Assembly (NCBI RefSeq): GCF_022267555.1
Contig: NZ_CP073586.1
Span: 2,894,501-2,958,500, forward strand
Source: Proteiniphilum propionicum
GTDB taxonomy: Bacteria; Bacteroidota; Bacteroidia; Bacteroidales; Dysgonomonadaceae
DNA: 64,000 nucleotides
Reading direction: 5' to 3'
Shown piece after piece: positions 43,609 to 52,248 of the stretch. A model generated the notes under the pieces. That model saw nothing but the letters and a program-made list of their open reading frames with translations, had not been told where the DNA came from and did no database searches. The first letter of the stretch is position 1; every line of letters starts with the position of its first letter. Made by a program: the position numbers and the translations under genes.

Positions 43609-44293
43609 TGATGAGCCGCTGGCTTTGTCGCTTCTGGAATCGTACGTTCAGAGAACCCCTTTTCTGAATCTTACCGGCAAATACAGTAATGCACTTTCTG
43701 CAATGAAGCACATAGCAGTGGAGAAAGTTGATGTGCTTTTCCTTGATATCCAGATGCCCGATGTGAATGGTATTGAGCTTGCACGTATCATTGACAATCA
43801 TACACGTATTATCTTTACCACCGCTTTCAGCGAATATGCTTTGGAGGGATATAAAGTAAATGCGATAGATTATCTGCTAAAACCTTTCTCTTTTTCAGAA
43901 TTTCTCGCCGCAGCAAAAAAAGCTTTGAACTGGTTTGAAATGACAGAATCAAAATCAAATAGTGAGTCTGTACAAGAGAATGTGGGCATTTTTGTTAAAT
44001 CTGAATATCGCCTCTTGCATGTGTTGTACGACGATATGCTGTATATTGAAGGGTTAAAAGATTATGTGAAGATTTACACGGAAAGCAGTTTAAAACCTAT
44101 TTTGTCTCTGATGAGCCTAAAATCGCTGGAGGAAGAGCTTCCCTCCGAGCGTTTCATCCGTGTTCACAGGTCGTATATCATTCACTTAAACAAAATCTCA
44201 AGCGTTGATAAAAACCGTATTATAATAGGAAAAAAACAGATTCCGGTTGGAGAGACCTACCGCAAACAGTTTCTTTCTGCTATCAGAAAATAA
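43583..44293 (+). CDS. LytTR family response regulator
   Basis: 236 residues from the ATG at 43583. The receiver domain shows IVDDEPLALSLLESYV, the phosphorylated Asp in LFLDIQMPDVNG (about residue 54), TTAFSEYALEGYKVNAIDYLLKPF with the conserved Thr and Lys. The C-terminal half is a LytTR DNA-binding domain (FVKSEYRLLHVLYDDMLYIEGLKDYVKIYT, RVHRSYIIHLNKI, IPVGETYRKQF). It is the partner of the overlapping kinase. Its DNA target could be the promoter region of this operon, including the 16-bp tandem repeat, but that is inference. Confidence 0.92.
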   Translation: MILNCWIVDDEPLALSLLESYVQRTPFLNLTGKYSNALSAMKHIAVEKVDVLFLDIQMPDVNGIELARIIDNHTRIIFTTAFSEYALEGYKVNAIDYLLKPFSFSEFLAAAKKALNWFEMTESKSNSESVQENVGIFVKSEYRLLHVLYDDMLYIEGLKDYVKIYTESSLKPILSLMSLKSLEEELPSERFIRVHRSYIIHLNKISSVDKNRIIIGKKQIPVGETYRKQFLSAIRK

Positions 44294-44459
44294 CAAAACC
44301 TTCTGCCATAATCCACTTATAATACACGAAAGAAGTTGTGCTTTTTTGATCGGATTACCGAAACTTTCATTCTCATACCTCTTTATGGACTGTCACCTTA
44401 GGCGTTTTGTTTGTGCAAAATGTTTTCATGCTCATTATCTCTATTGCCGTGATCTGTAA

Positions 44460-45491
44460 TTACTGAGCCATTATTTTACTTTTATCCTCGTTCTCTTCAT
44501 TCTCTTCATTCTCTTCATTCCCTTCTTCGTAGTAATTATATCGAAAAGGCAATACCTCTCTGGTATCTTTTTCGCGAAGATACTTGTCGTAAATATTTAT
44601 TTCTTTCTCTTTTAGAATCTCTTTTTGCTTCTGTGATACAATTTTTAATTGGCGTAACCGGCGATAAACAAAATATAAAAATAGCGCCCTGACATTTTTC
44701 CGTCGCGATTTAAAAGATTTTTTCGGCAACTCTTTTAAAGTGTATTTATATGTTTTTTTTAGATAAAAACTATCTGAATAGTTATTTACAGACTGAATGG
44801 CTTCTTCTTTATCAATGTGGGAATATTGGGCGTAATTTACTGCAATAATAGTTGTGATATCACGTAATGGAGATAATCGCTCAAGGTTTTTGAAATACTC
44901 GTCGTTAAACGAATGTATATTCATTCTGTTTACATCAACAAGGCAAAACAAATAGTTGTGACTCTCTTCACTGTACTTCCATAAAATATTGCCGGGACTG
45001 TAATCTTTATGAATAATTCCCCGCAAATGAAGTTGTGAGGTATATTCAGCAAATGCTTTCAGTAGTGCATTATTTTGTAAAGTTCCGTCCAGATATGGCC
45101 TTATAGAGTTATAATCTTCTGCATAGATGCAAATGTAATAACTATCTTTCAATCTTCCCCAACGTCGCTCTTCTATATACGCAACAGGTGTTGGTGAGAT
45201 GAAACCGCGATTAATAATTTCGGCGGAATTGTAATAAGAGCGTGCAGCTTTCGACTGCCGAAATGTGGAATAGATAAACTGGTTTATGAAATTTGGAACG
45301 GAAAATTTCTTCACCACGACTTTTTCTGAACCCAGACGCATCTTTTTTAATATATTGCGCCCTTTATAAATAATTTTTCCTTTTTTGTTAAAATTTTCTG
45401 ATATCGTTTCAATATCTCTTCTCAAATGCTCATATTTAGGATTGATTAAAATATTGACATGATGTTTTTTCACAAAGCTTAATAGGATCAT
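44460..45491 (-). CDS. Lipopolysaccharide kinase (Kdo/WaaP-InaA) family protein
   Basis: 343 residues with an atypical protein-kinase fold. VVVKKF supplies the ATP-binding Lys, and LHLRGIIHKDYSPGNILWK carries the catalytic-loop HxDxxPxN motif; FCLVDVNRMNIHS contains the metal-binding Asp. Enzymes of this type phosphorylate Kdo or heptose in the LPS core. The C terminus has an Asn-Glu-Glu repeat (ENEENEENEE) encoded by a 9-bp tandem repeat at 44491-44517, which could expand or contract without a frameshift. The gene is preceded by a small NifX-like gene in the same direction. Confidence 0.8.
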   Translation of the reverse strand: MILLSFVKKHHVNILINPKYEHLRRDIETISENFNKKGKIIYKGRNILKKMRLGSEKVVVKKFSVPNFINQFIYSTFRQSKAARSYYNSAEIINRGFISPTPVAYIEERRWGRLKDSYYICIYAEDYNSIRPYLDGTLQNNALLKAFAEYTSQLHLRGIIHKDYSPGNILWKYSEESHNYLFCLVDVNRMNIHSFNDEYFKNLERLSPLRDITTIIAVNYAQYSHIDKEEAIQSVNNYSDSFYLKKTYKYTLKELPKKSFKSRRKNVRALFLYFVYRRLRQLKIVSQKQKEILKEKEINIYDKYLREKDTREVLPFRYNYYEEGNEENEENEENEDKSKIMAQ

Positions 45492-45560
45492 CTTTAAAAA
45501 AATTTGTAATAGAATATTTCTTTATTAAGAAATAAGATTAATTGATAAAAATCAGATCTT

Positions 45561-45872
45561 TTAGTCACATTTGCCGCAGGAAAGGGAAAGAGTATTGAAA
45601 AGTTTGTCTTGCAAGAGCATATGTGCAGTTTTAATTGCAATACCATCTTCTCTTATTCTATTTCCCGTCTCATCGTCAATTTCTGATACATATATCATAT
45701 CAATAGATTCGTTTGATAAGAAAAGCAATGCATTTTTTACCGAATTTTCTTCAAAAAACAGGCTTTTGACACCATTTACCGATTCGCTTTCCTGATCAAA
45801 AATTGTCACATTGACATTACTCTCAGAGAGGCGGCATAATTTATTTCTTTTATAAAAAATGGCAATTTTCAT
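45561..45872 (-). CDS. Small NifX/NifB-like fold protein
   Basis: 103 residues from the ATG at 45872 (MKIAIFYKRNKLC). The arrangement of strands and helices, KIAIFYK, ESNVNVTIFDQES, SVKNALLFLSNESIDMIYVSEIDD, DGIAIKTAHMLLQDKLFNTL, resembles the dinitrogenase iron-molybdenum cofactor (NifX-like) fold, which appears in many small anaerobe proteins without any role in nitrogen fixation. It ends in a CGKC motif (SLSCGKCD) that could bind metal or form a disulfide. No nitrogenase genes are near. The 260-bp gap upstream has no recognisable gene. Confidence 0.5.
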   Translation of the reverse strand: MKIAIFYKRNKLCRLSESNVNVTIFDQESESVNGVKSLFFEENSVKNALLFLSNESIDMIYVSEIDDETGNRIREDGIAIKTAHMLLQDKLFNTLSLSCGKCD

Positions 45873-46142
45873 AGGACTCATTTTTTTGCTGTACTCCCAG
45901 TTACAATCTGTTTGGGTAAAATAAAAAAAGCATGATTTATATTTACAATTGCTCGCTATTACTTCAAAGAATTACACGTAACTACTTGATTATTAACTGC
46001 AGAATTGTCTTTTAATTACATGGCCCATTTGCCTGATTATATAAGTGTTAATTAAATATAGTGAAAAATTTAATAGGTTGCAAAGTTAATAAAAATGCTG
46101 CAGTTTTTCTCATTTTCAACTTCTCTTTTCAGTACAGTAAAT

Positions 46143-47054
46143 TTAAAACAGATTATAAAAATCGGGCTTTATACATATCCCCGCTCTTAACTGCAAGTCT
46201 TTCCTTTTGTAATCGAGCAAACTATCGCCCGTACCACTGTACAGTTCACCAAAAATATATTGATTGAATCTGTCTGAGATCTTATAACTGGCAGTAAGTT
46301 TGAGATTGATTGTCTTTACGCTCTTTATAAGACTGAATGTGCCTGAAAGCCACCATTTATTATTTGATGATTTTAAGTCGGCGTTGAAATAGCCAGTTCC
46401 TCTGTAATCGTACAAGTCGCTGTTTTCTTTACCGGTAAAAAAAGGAATTGTAATTTTGAAACCGACAGCAAGATTCGATGTTAAAAAATATTTTCCTGAG
46501 AAGCCAATCCAATTAGTACTTCTCGACTCAAGACTGTCACGGCCGTTGGATTCATGTTCTAAATGCAAAAAAGCTGCTCCAGTCAGCCGGTTATCAACAA
46601 TAATATATCTTCCAAGCCCGATGCCCGGGTTATAGTTGCTGTCCCTGAATGGGGCAGAATCGCGGTAGATATCCCAAAACGATTTTTGAGTATAAGTAAG
46701 ATATAGAAAAGTATCGAAAGGCAATCGGCTTGATGTAAGCCTGTGGCGGATACTGAGTTGAAATTTAGCATCGGCTGTTTCCCTGTTTATTCCTTTGTTG
46801 AGCGGGATGCCGGTAATAAAAAAGTTATCCTTATATATAGAAAAAGGGGGCAAACCATCCATGTACCGGATAATCTCACCTTCCGTCATAACCAATTCTT
46901 GTCTCTCTTGTTCTATTTTCGATTTTAAATAATCAACAATATTCATGAGCGGCCTTTTTGTTGAATCGGAAAGAGCTACTTCAGGCTGTGACATTATTTC
47001 AGGAATTAACAAAAACATCATCAGCACAACACTAAATAAAAAATTATGTTTCAT
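46143..47054 (-). CDS. pldA: Outer membrane phospholipase A
   Basis: 303 residues with a signal peptide (to about residue 22) and a predicted 12-strand barrel. The catalytic residues of OMPLA are intact: LEHESNGRDSLESRSTNWI contains His167, Ser169 and Asn181, with the same 14-residue His-Asn spacing as in E. coli (His142, Ser144, Asn156). The family block FLYLTYTQKSFWDIYRDSAPFRDSNYNPGI precedes it. The enzyme hydrolyses phospholipids in the outer leaflet of the outer membrane and helps keep lipid asymmetry. It sits near an LPS kinase-like gene and a patatin/barrel gene, so this part of the window is rich in envelope-lipid functions. Confidence 0.92.
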   Translation of the reverse strand: MKHNFLFSVVLMMFLLIPEIMSQPEVALSDSTKRPLMNIVDYLKSKIEQERQELVMTEGEIIRYMDGLPPFSIYKDNFFITGIPLNKGINRETADAKFQLSIRHRLTSSRLPFDTFLYLTYTQKSFWDIYRDSAPFRDSNYNPGIGLGRYIIVDNRLTGAAFLHLEHESNGRDSLESRSTNWIGFSGKYFLTSNLAVGFKITIPFFTGKENSDLYDYRGTGYFNADLKSSNNKWWLSGTFSLIKSVKTINLKLTASYKISDRFNQYIFGELYSGTGDSLLDYKRKDLQLRAGICIKPDFYNLF

Positions 47055-47129
47055 TGTAGGGCAATTTTATTATTTAAATGGTACGTAATTTCATAAAATT
47101 AGGGTATGGCTGAGCCGGTTGGCTAATGT

Positions 47130-48275
47130 TTATCCTCTTTTTTTATAGCTGACTACTGCCCAACCATTCAATACTACTGCAATTACTCCCAATTTAAGCA
47201 GATTCCCCGATACATCAGCCAACGTGCTCCCGTTCAGATAGAGCATGCGAAAGGTAGTTGTAAGGTAGGTAAACGGGTTGACGTATGCAATCAACCGGGC
47301 CCATTCGGGCATGCTTGATATGGGGGTAAACATACCGCCAAGCAGGATAAGGATAAGAATAAAGAACATCACCAGAAAGCTTGCCTGCTGCATATTTGAG
47401 GAATAGTTTGAGATGATGATTCCCAGCCCTGATATGGAGATGATAAAGACAACAGCTGAGAAAAGTACAGCTAAAACACTTCCTGTGGGCCAGAGCCCAT
47501 ACAGCAGGTATGATGCTGAGACTGAAATTATCATGACAACAAGGCCTACAATCCAGAAAGGAATAAGTTTAGCCAGAATAAACACTATTCTGTTTACCGG
47601 GGTCACATTGATCTGGTTAATGGTACCGTTCTCTTTTTCCAACACAATGTTCAGTGCGGGTAAAATGCCACAGATAAGTGTGAGGAGTAACACCATAAAA
47701 CCTGGAATCATAAAGAATTTATAGTCCAGAGCAGGATTAAACTTGAACTGGGGAACAATATCTACTTTTGGCATTCGCATTATTGAGGCTCTGGATTGCG
47801 GAGGCATTGTATGCATAAGTTCACCTAACAGTTCCGATGAGAAATCGTTCACAATCTGCATAATATAATTGCTACCCAACAGGCCCTGGGTGCCGTTTAC
47901 CGAGTTGACTGCCATGCCTACTCCTGATGCTTTGTTTTTTACCAGATCCATATCGAACGAAGTGGGTATTTCCAGGATCATATCTGTTTCGCCATGTTCC
48001 ATATTCAACATTGCTGTCTGGTAATTGGGCGGAGTGTCGTTAAGGATAAAGTATCGAGAAGATGCAATTTTGTCGGTCAGTCTTTTAGAATATACATTCT
48101 TGCTATGATCTACAACATCAATTTTAATATTTTTTATTTCGAAACTTACTGCCCACGGGAACACCAGCAACACCATAACCGGATACATAACAATCATTTT
48201 TGGAATCATAGGATTCCTGAACATCTGTTTAAACTCTTTTTCTATTAGGAATTTTATTGTTTTCATAATTTTCAA
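47130..48275 (-). CDS. ABC-2 type permease of the efflux operon
   Basis: 381 residues, a YhhJ/YbhS-R-like permease. One N-terminal helix (MIVMYPVMVLLVFPWAVSF), a large extracytoplasmic domain (about 45-180) and five C-terminal helices (FFMIPGFMVLLLTLICGILPALNIV, IVFILAKLIPFWIVGLVVMIIS and so on). The ENGTINQINVTPVNR coupling segment matches ABC-2 exporters. It is the last gene of the operon and probably pairs with the homologous permease encoded at 48403 to form a heterodimeric exporter channel. Confidence 0.88.
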   Translation of the reverse strand: MKIMKTIKFLIEKEFKQMFRNPMIPKMIVMYPVMVLLVFPWAVSFEIKNIKIDVVDHSKNVYSKRLTDKIASSRYFILNDTPPNYQTAMLNMEHGETDMILEIPTSFDMDLVKNKASGVGMAVNSVNGTQGLLGSNYIMQIVNDFSSELLGELMHTMPPQSRASIMRMPKVDIVPQFKFNPALDYKFFMIPGFMVLLLTLICGILPALNIVLEKENGTINQINVTPVNRIVFILAKLIPFWIVGLVVMIISVSASYLLYGLWPTGSVLAVLFSAVVFIISISGLGIIISNYSSNMQQASFLVMFFILILILLGGMFTPISSMPEWARLIAYVNPFTYLTTTFRMLYLNGSTLADVSGNLLKLGVIAVVLNGWAVVSYKKRG

Positions 48276-48320
48276 CCATTCAGTAATAATGTTCCAGTTC
48301 CGATTTGCACGGATTAAACT

Positions 48321-48386
48321 GTTGATAATTTGTTGATAATTTGTTGATGATGCACTGGCAACATGTTAATAATCTGTTGATAATCT
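48321..48386. repeat. 11-bp direct repeats between the two permease genes
   Basis: Units of GTTGATAATTT start at 48321 and 48332, GTTGATGATGC at 48343, GTTAATAATCT at 48365 and GTTGATAATCT at 48376. The 11-bp spacing is close to one helical turn. They fill half of the 127-bp gap between the two permease genes of the operon. Confidence 0.7.
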
Positions 48387-48402
48387 GTAATTGGTTAAAC
48401 CT

Positions 48403-49509
48403 TTACTCCAGCCTTTTTTTAGTATTTATGATTGTAACCACTAACAGGAACAATATCATTCCAATTAATATAAGTATCTCTTTCCAGACCATCATTAATC
48501 CCTGTCCCTGAATCATCACTTTACGTACTGCTTCAATAAACCATCGTGCAGGTACAATAGTAGATAAAGCCTGCAGCACCATCGGCATATTGTCGATAGG
48601 GAATATCATCCCTGAAAGCATCAGTACTGGAACCATTGCTGTTATAGCCGAGACAATAACTGCGTTTACCTGTTTATCCACCAGCGTTGAAACGGTCAGT
48701 CCATAAGACAGGGTCAGTGCAATGTAGATGATCGCAATCAGAAAGAACAGCAAAAGATTGCCATTAACAGGCACATCTAAAACAAAATAGCTCAGAAGAA
48801 GAATAATTATAAAATCAATAAAGGATATAACCATATATGGAATTGTTTTGGCAAAGATCATAGTCCCTTGTTTCAGGGGCGATGCAAGCAACACCTCCAT
48901 TGTTCCTCTCTCCTTCTCCCGAACGATGGAAACTGAAGTCATTATGGTACATATGATCATCAGCACTAATCCCATTATACCAGGTACAAACATATACGAT
49001 GACTTCATGAGTGGGTTATAGATCATCCTGTTTTCGGTCAAAATCTGAAACGGCATCTGCATCAGCCCCGTTTGCTCCCTTTGATATCCGGCTATAATTG
49101 CAGTTGCATAGGTAACAGCTATAGATCCCCTGTTTGGATCGGAGCTGTTTGAAAGCAACTGCACAGCTGCATCACCTGAGTGCACCAGGTCCTCCTGAAA
49201 ATTTTGCTGAAATACCACTGCCAGATCTAGTTTTCCTTTACGCATCAACTCCCCCATCTCCTCCATGGAGTACACTTTCCCAAGATAATTGAAATAGGCA
49301 TTCTGCTGGATACGTTCAGCAATGCCATTAGTGAATGTGTCGGGGGTGGGGTCGTAAACCGCCACACGAATGTCTTGTACTTCCATATTGATAGCAAATC
49401 CGAATAACAGTATCTCCACTACCGGCATGCCAAGTATTACGAGAAGTGTTCTGTTATCACGGAAAATATGATAAAACTCTTTGCGTACAAATGCAATAAA
49501 TTGTTTCAT
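48403..49509 (-). CDS. ABC-2 type permease of the efflux operon
   Basis: 368 residues with the same layout as the neighbouring permease: N-terminal helix (LLVILGMPVVEILLFGFAINM), an external domain of about 140 residues, and five helices beginning SYMFVPGIMGLVLMIICTIMTSVSIV. The cytoplasmic coupling segment REKERGTMEVLLASPLKQG is diagnostic of ABC-2 exporters. It starts 58 bases after the upstream ATPase gene. The likely function is export of a drug or other amphiphile together with the HlyD and TolC partners encoded upstream. Confidence 0.9.
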   Translation of the reverse strand: MKQFIAFVRKEFYHIFRDNRTLLVILGMPVVEILLFGFAINMEVQDIRVAVYDPTPDTFTNGIAERIQQNAYFNYLGKVYSMEEMGELMRKGKLDLAVVFQQNFQEDLVHSGDAAVQLLSNSSDPNRGSIAVTYATAIIAGYQREQTGLMQMPFQILTENRMIYNPLMKSSYMFVPGIMGLVLMIICTIMTSVSIVREKERGTMEVLLASPLKQGTMIFAKTIPYMVISFIDFIIILLLSYFVLDVPVNGNLLLFFLIAIIYIALTLSYGLTVSTLVDKQVNAVIVSAITAMVPVLMLSGMIFPIDNMPMVLQALSTIVPARWFIEAVRKVMIQGQGLMMVWKEILILIGMILFLLVVTIINTKKRLE

Positions 49510-49567
49510 TTTTTGATGTTTTAAATATCAATTTGCAGCCGTTGCGATAGGTACGGGCATTGTCGGC

Positions 49568-50305
49568 TTAATCGCCCCGTTTTGCTTTTCGTGCCAGCTG
49601 CCTGAATACTTCATCCATTGAGCCGGCGTTAAAATGGCCACGTAATTTTGCCGGTGTATCCAGGGCATCGATGCGGCCGTCTACCATTATTGAGACCCGG
49701 TTGCAATACTCTGCTTCATCCATGTAGTGCGTGGTTACAAATACCGTGATTCCCTGGTCGGCTGCTTCATAGATCATCTCCCAGAACTGTCGCCGCATAG
49801 CCGGATCGACTCCACCTGTCGGTTCGTCCAGAAAGACAATTTTCGGTTTATGAAAAATGGCGACAGAAAATGCCAGCTTCTGCTTCCAGCCAAGGGGTAG
49901 ATATTTCACCAGCGTGTTACGTTCATCTTTAAAATCGAGCCTTTTAAGCAACTCATCGGTCTTTGTTGATATCACCTTGTCGGTAAGGCCGTAAATGCCA
50001 CCGAAAAGGCGGATATTTTCCCATACTTTTAGATCTTCATAAAGAGAAAACTTCTGGCTCATATACCCGATATTCCGTTTTATCAGTTCATTCTCTTTAA
50101 TGATATCGTATCCCGCTACAGTCCCTTCTCCCGCTGTCGGCATGCTGATACCGCAAAGCATCTGCATTGCAGTGGTTTTCCCTGCTCCGTTTGCACCGAG
50201 AAACCCGAAAATTTCTCCCTCCTCAACATCAAATGATATATGGTCCACTGCCGTGAAATTGCCGAACTTTTTCGTTAGGTTCGATATTTTAATTACTTTT
50301 TTCAT
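49568..50305 (-). CDS. ABC transporter ATPase with degenerate signature (second of pair)
   Basis: 245 residues from the ATG at 50305; an upstream frame to 50332 overlaps the preceding gene and is less likely. Walker A is GANGAGKTTAMQML, Walker B IVFLDEPTGGVDP, and the H-loop VTTHYMDEAE. The signature is LPLGWKQKLA where LSGGxxQ is expected, a change common to the second ATPase of YhiH-type pairs. It follows the first ATPase with a two-base gap. In fused homologues both ATPases are one polypeptide, which supports a heterodimer. Confidence 0.92.
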   Translation of the reverse strand: MKKVIKISNLTKKFGNFTAVDHISFDVEEGEIFGFLGANGAGKTTAMQMLCGISMPTAGEGTVAGYDIIKENELIKRNIGYMSQKFSLYEDLKVWENIRLFGGIYGLTDKVISTKTDELLKRLDFKDERNTLVKYLPLGWKQKLAFSVAIFHKPKIVFLDEPTGGVDPAMRRQFWEMIYEAADQGITVFVTTHYMDEAEYCNRVSIMVDGRIDALDTPAKLRGHFNAGSMDEVFRQLARKAKRGD

Positions 50306-50307
50306 AT

Positions 50308-51210
50308 TCAAATGGTTAATGCCATAAAACAATCTTCCACGGTAGGCTGGATAGGATCAATTCTTACGTCGCTGAATTCTTTTTTTGTTAGGTATTCTTT
50401 AAGCTCTCCGGTTTTTAGCCCGCCTTCAACTGTGACGTGAATCTTGTCTCCAAAAGCGAAGCTGCTTTTTATCTTGGAATGAGAACGGAGCTCACTGAGT
50501 AATGCTGACATCCCAGTTCCTTCCACCGACCATAATGTCTCGGCGTAATCATCGATAATTCCTTGTGGGGTGTTGTTCGCGATAAACTCCCCTTCACGCA
50601 TCAGGGCTATTCTGTCGCATCTACCGGCTTCATCCATATATGCAGTTGAAACCAGGATGGTTATGCCCTGCTCTTTCAGTCGTTTCAGCATATCCCAGAA
50701 CTCCTTTCTCGAAACCGGGTCTACCCCTGTAGTGGGTTCATCAAGGATAAGGATTTCCGGCTTATGAATTAGGGCACAGCTTAATGCAAGCTTCTGCTTC
50801 ATACCTCCCGAAAGCGCTCCTGCTCTCCGGTTTTTAAAGGGTTCTATCTGCTGATAAATATCTTTGATCAGATGGTAATTTTCCTCTATGGTGGTGTTGA
50901 AAAGGGTGGCAAAAAATGTCAGATTTTCTTCCACGCTCAGATCCTGATAGAGAGAGAACCGACCAGGCATATAGCCGATTATCTGCCTGATTTCCCTGTA
51001 ATCTTTTATTACATCATGTCCGTTCATCAAAGCTATTCCACTGTCGGGTAGCAAGAGTGAGGCAAGAATGCGAAAGAGCGATGATTTACCGGCGCCATCC
51101 GGGCCAATTACTCCGAATATTTCCCCATCTTTGACAGAGAAAGTGACTCCATTCAGTGCGTTCACCTTACCTTTGGTGTAACTCTTATGTAAATCTTTTA
51201 CTTCGATCAT
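50308..51210 (-). CDS. ABC transporter ATPase (first of pair)
   Basis: 300 residues. Walker A GPDGAGKSSLFR, signature LSGGMKQKLALSCAL, Walker B ILILDEPTTGVDP and the H-loop VSTAYMDEAG are all present; note Tyr where the H-loop His is usual (TAYMDEA). The C-terminal approximately 75 residues are a regulatory extension ending in EDCFMAL. The canonical signature here and the degenerate one in the partner suggest one good and one weak ATP site. It lies 100 bases after the HlyD gene. Confidence 0.92.
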   Translation of the reverse strand: MIEVKDLHKSYTKGKVNALNGVTFSVKDGEIFGVIGPDGAGKSSLFRILASLLLPDSGIALMNGHDVIKDYREIRQIIGYMPGRFSLYQDLSVEENLTFFATLFNTTIEENYHLIKDIYQQIEPFKNRRAGALSGGMKQKLALSCALIHKPEILILDEPTTGVDPVSRKEFWDMLKRLKEQGITILVSTAYMDEAGRCDRIALMREGEFIANNTPQGIIDDYAETLWSVEGTGMSALLSELRSHSKIKSSFAFGDKIHVTVEGGLKTGELKEYLTKKEFSDVRIDPIQPTVEDCFMALTI

Positions 51211-51310
51211 TTTGTTGTTTTTAACAGGACGTACAGGTCCATATTATTTTTCTTTCAGAGTAAGAGTATTCTTTTTACAAATGTGTAGTGGAGTTTTTTC
51301 TTCTCTTTTT

Positions 51311-52207
51311 TTAGAATTTGACTTCGCCGTACATGCCTATTTTCAGATAACCATCATTTGGAACAGCAATTTTTAAGGCATATACAAGGTTAGCCCTTTC
51401 GTTTTTAGTCTGTATTGTCTTGGGTGTAAACTCTGATTTGTTTGATATCCAGATGATTGCACCCGTGTATGATTTCATATTTCCTTTACCGTTGTCTACC
51501 CTTACTGTTACCTCGTCATTAAGTTTAATCAGTGCAAGCTGGTCATTTGTCACATAAGCCCTCAGGAACAGCGTGCCTGTATCTGCAATTTTGAAGAGGG
51601 GAGTACCCATGGTAGCAAGTTCACCAGCCTCGACATACCTGTTAAGTACAGTGCCTGAGATAGGTGAAGTGATACGGGTTTTCTCCAGTTGGTCTTCAAG
51701 TTGTGCAATCTGAATATCTAGAGTGGAGCTTTGTGCAGAAATATTGGCACTGTTTTTTTGCAATGTGGATGTCAGTGCTGATAGCTGACTCTGCACAACT
51801 TCTAATTGAGATTCAATGTCGTCAAGCTGTTTTTGATTGGCAGCATTTGCGGCAACCAATCTTTCTACCCGCGCTTTTTCCCGTTTCAATGTTTTTATCT
51901 GATCCTGTAAAGCTGCTGTCTGTGCTTCAATATCTGGATGCTGGGCACGTACCCCTTTTACACTTGAAAGGAGGCTCATCTTTTGAAGGTAGAGCTGGGT
52001 GCTATCTATCAGGCCTACTATCTGTCCCATTTGCAATTGTTCTCCTTCGTTTACGTTTAATTCCAGAATACATCCGCTTGCCTGAGACGAGACAATAATT
52101 TCTGTAGCTTCGAACGATCCGGTAGCGTCATATTCACCGCTGCCTTTGCTGCATGAAAATAGGAGGAGGGTTAATAATGCAGATAACAAGTAAAAATTTG
52201 GTTTCAT
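51311..52207 (-). CDS. HlyD-family periplasmic adaptor lipoprotein
   Basis: 298 residues. A lipoprotein signal ends at LFSC (Cys19). Then come the two halves of a lipoyl-like domain (ATEIIVSSQASGCILELNVNEGEQLQMGQIVGLID and ITSPISGTVLNRYVEAGELATMGTPLFKIAD) flanking a coiled-coil hairpin (about 75-165, with QLDDIESQLEVVQSQLSAL), and a beta-barrel domain (RAYVTNDQLALIKLNDEVTVRVD). It joins the inner-membrane ABC permeases to the TolC-type channel encoded just upstream. Confidence 0.92.
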   Translation of the reverse strand: MKPNFYLLSALLTLLLFSCSKGSGEYDATGSFEATEIIVSSQASGCILELNVNEGEQLQMGQIVGLIDSTQLYLQKMSLLSSVKGVRAQHPDIEAQTAALQDQIKTLKREKARVERLVAANAANQKQLDDIESQLEVVQSQLSALTSTLQKNSANISAQSSTLDIQIAQLEDQLEKTRITSPISGTVLNRYVEAGELATMGTPLFKIADTGTLFLRAYVTNDQLALIKLNDEVTVRVDNGKGNMKSYTGAIIWISNKSEFTPKTIQTKNERANLVYALKIAVPNDGYLKIGMYGEVKF

Positions 52208-52248
52208 ATGATTATATTTATTTGTTTACTTTTTTTATAGTTTTACTT

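Noticed and set aside
45561-45872. Evidence for nitrogen fixation from a NifX-like fold
   Set aside because: The fold is common in small proteins of anaerobes and no nif structural gene is present.
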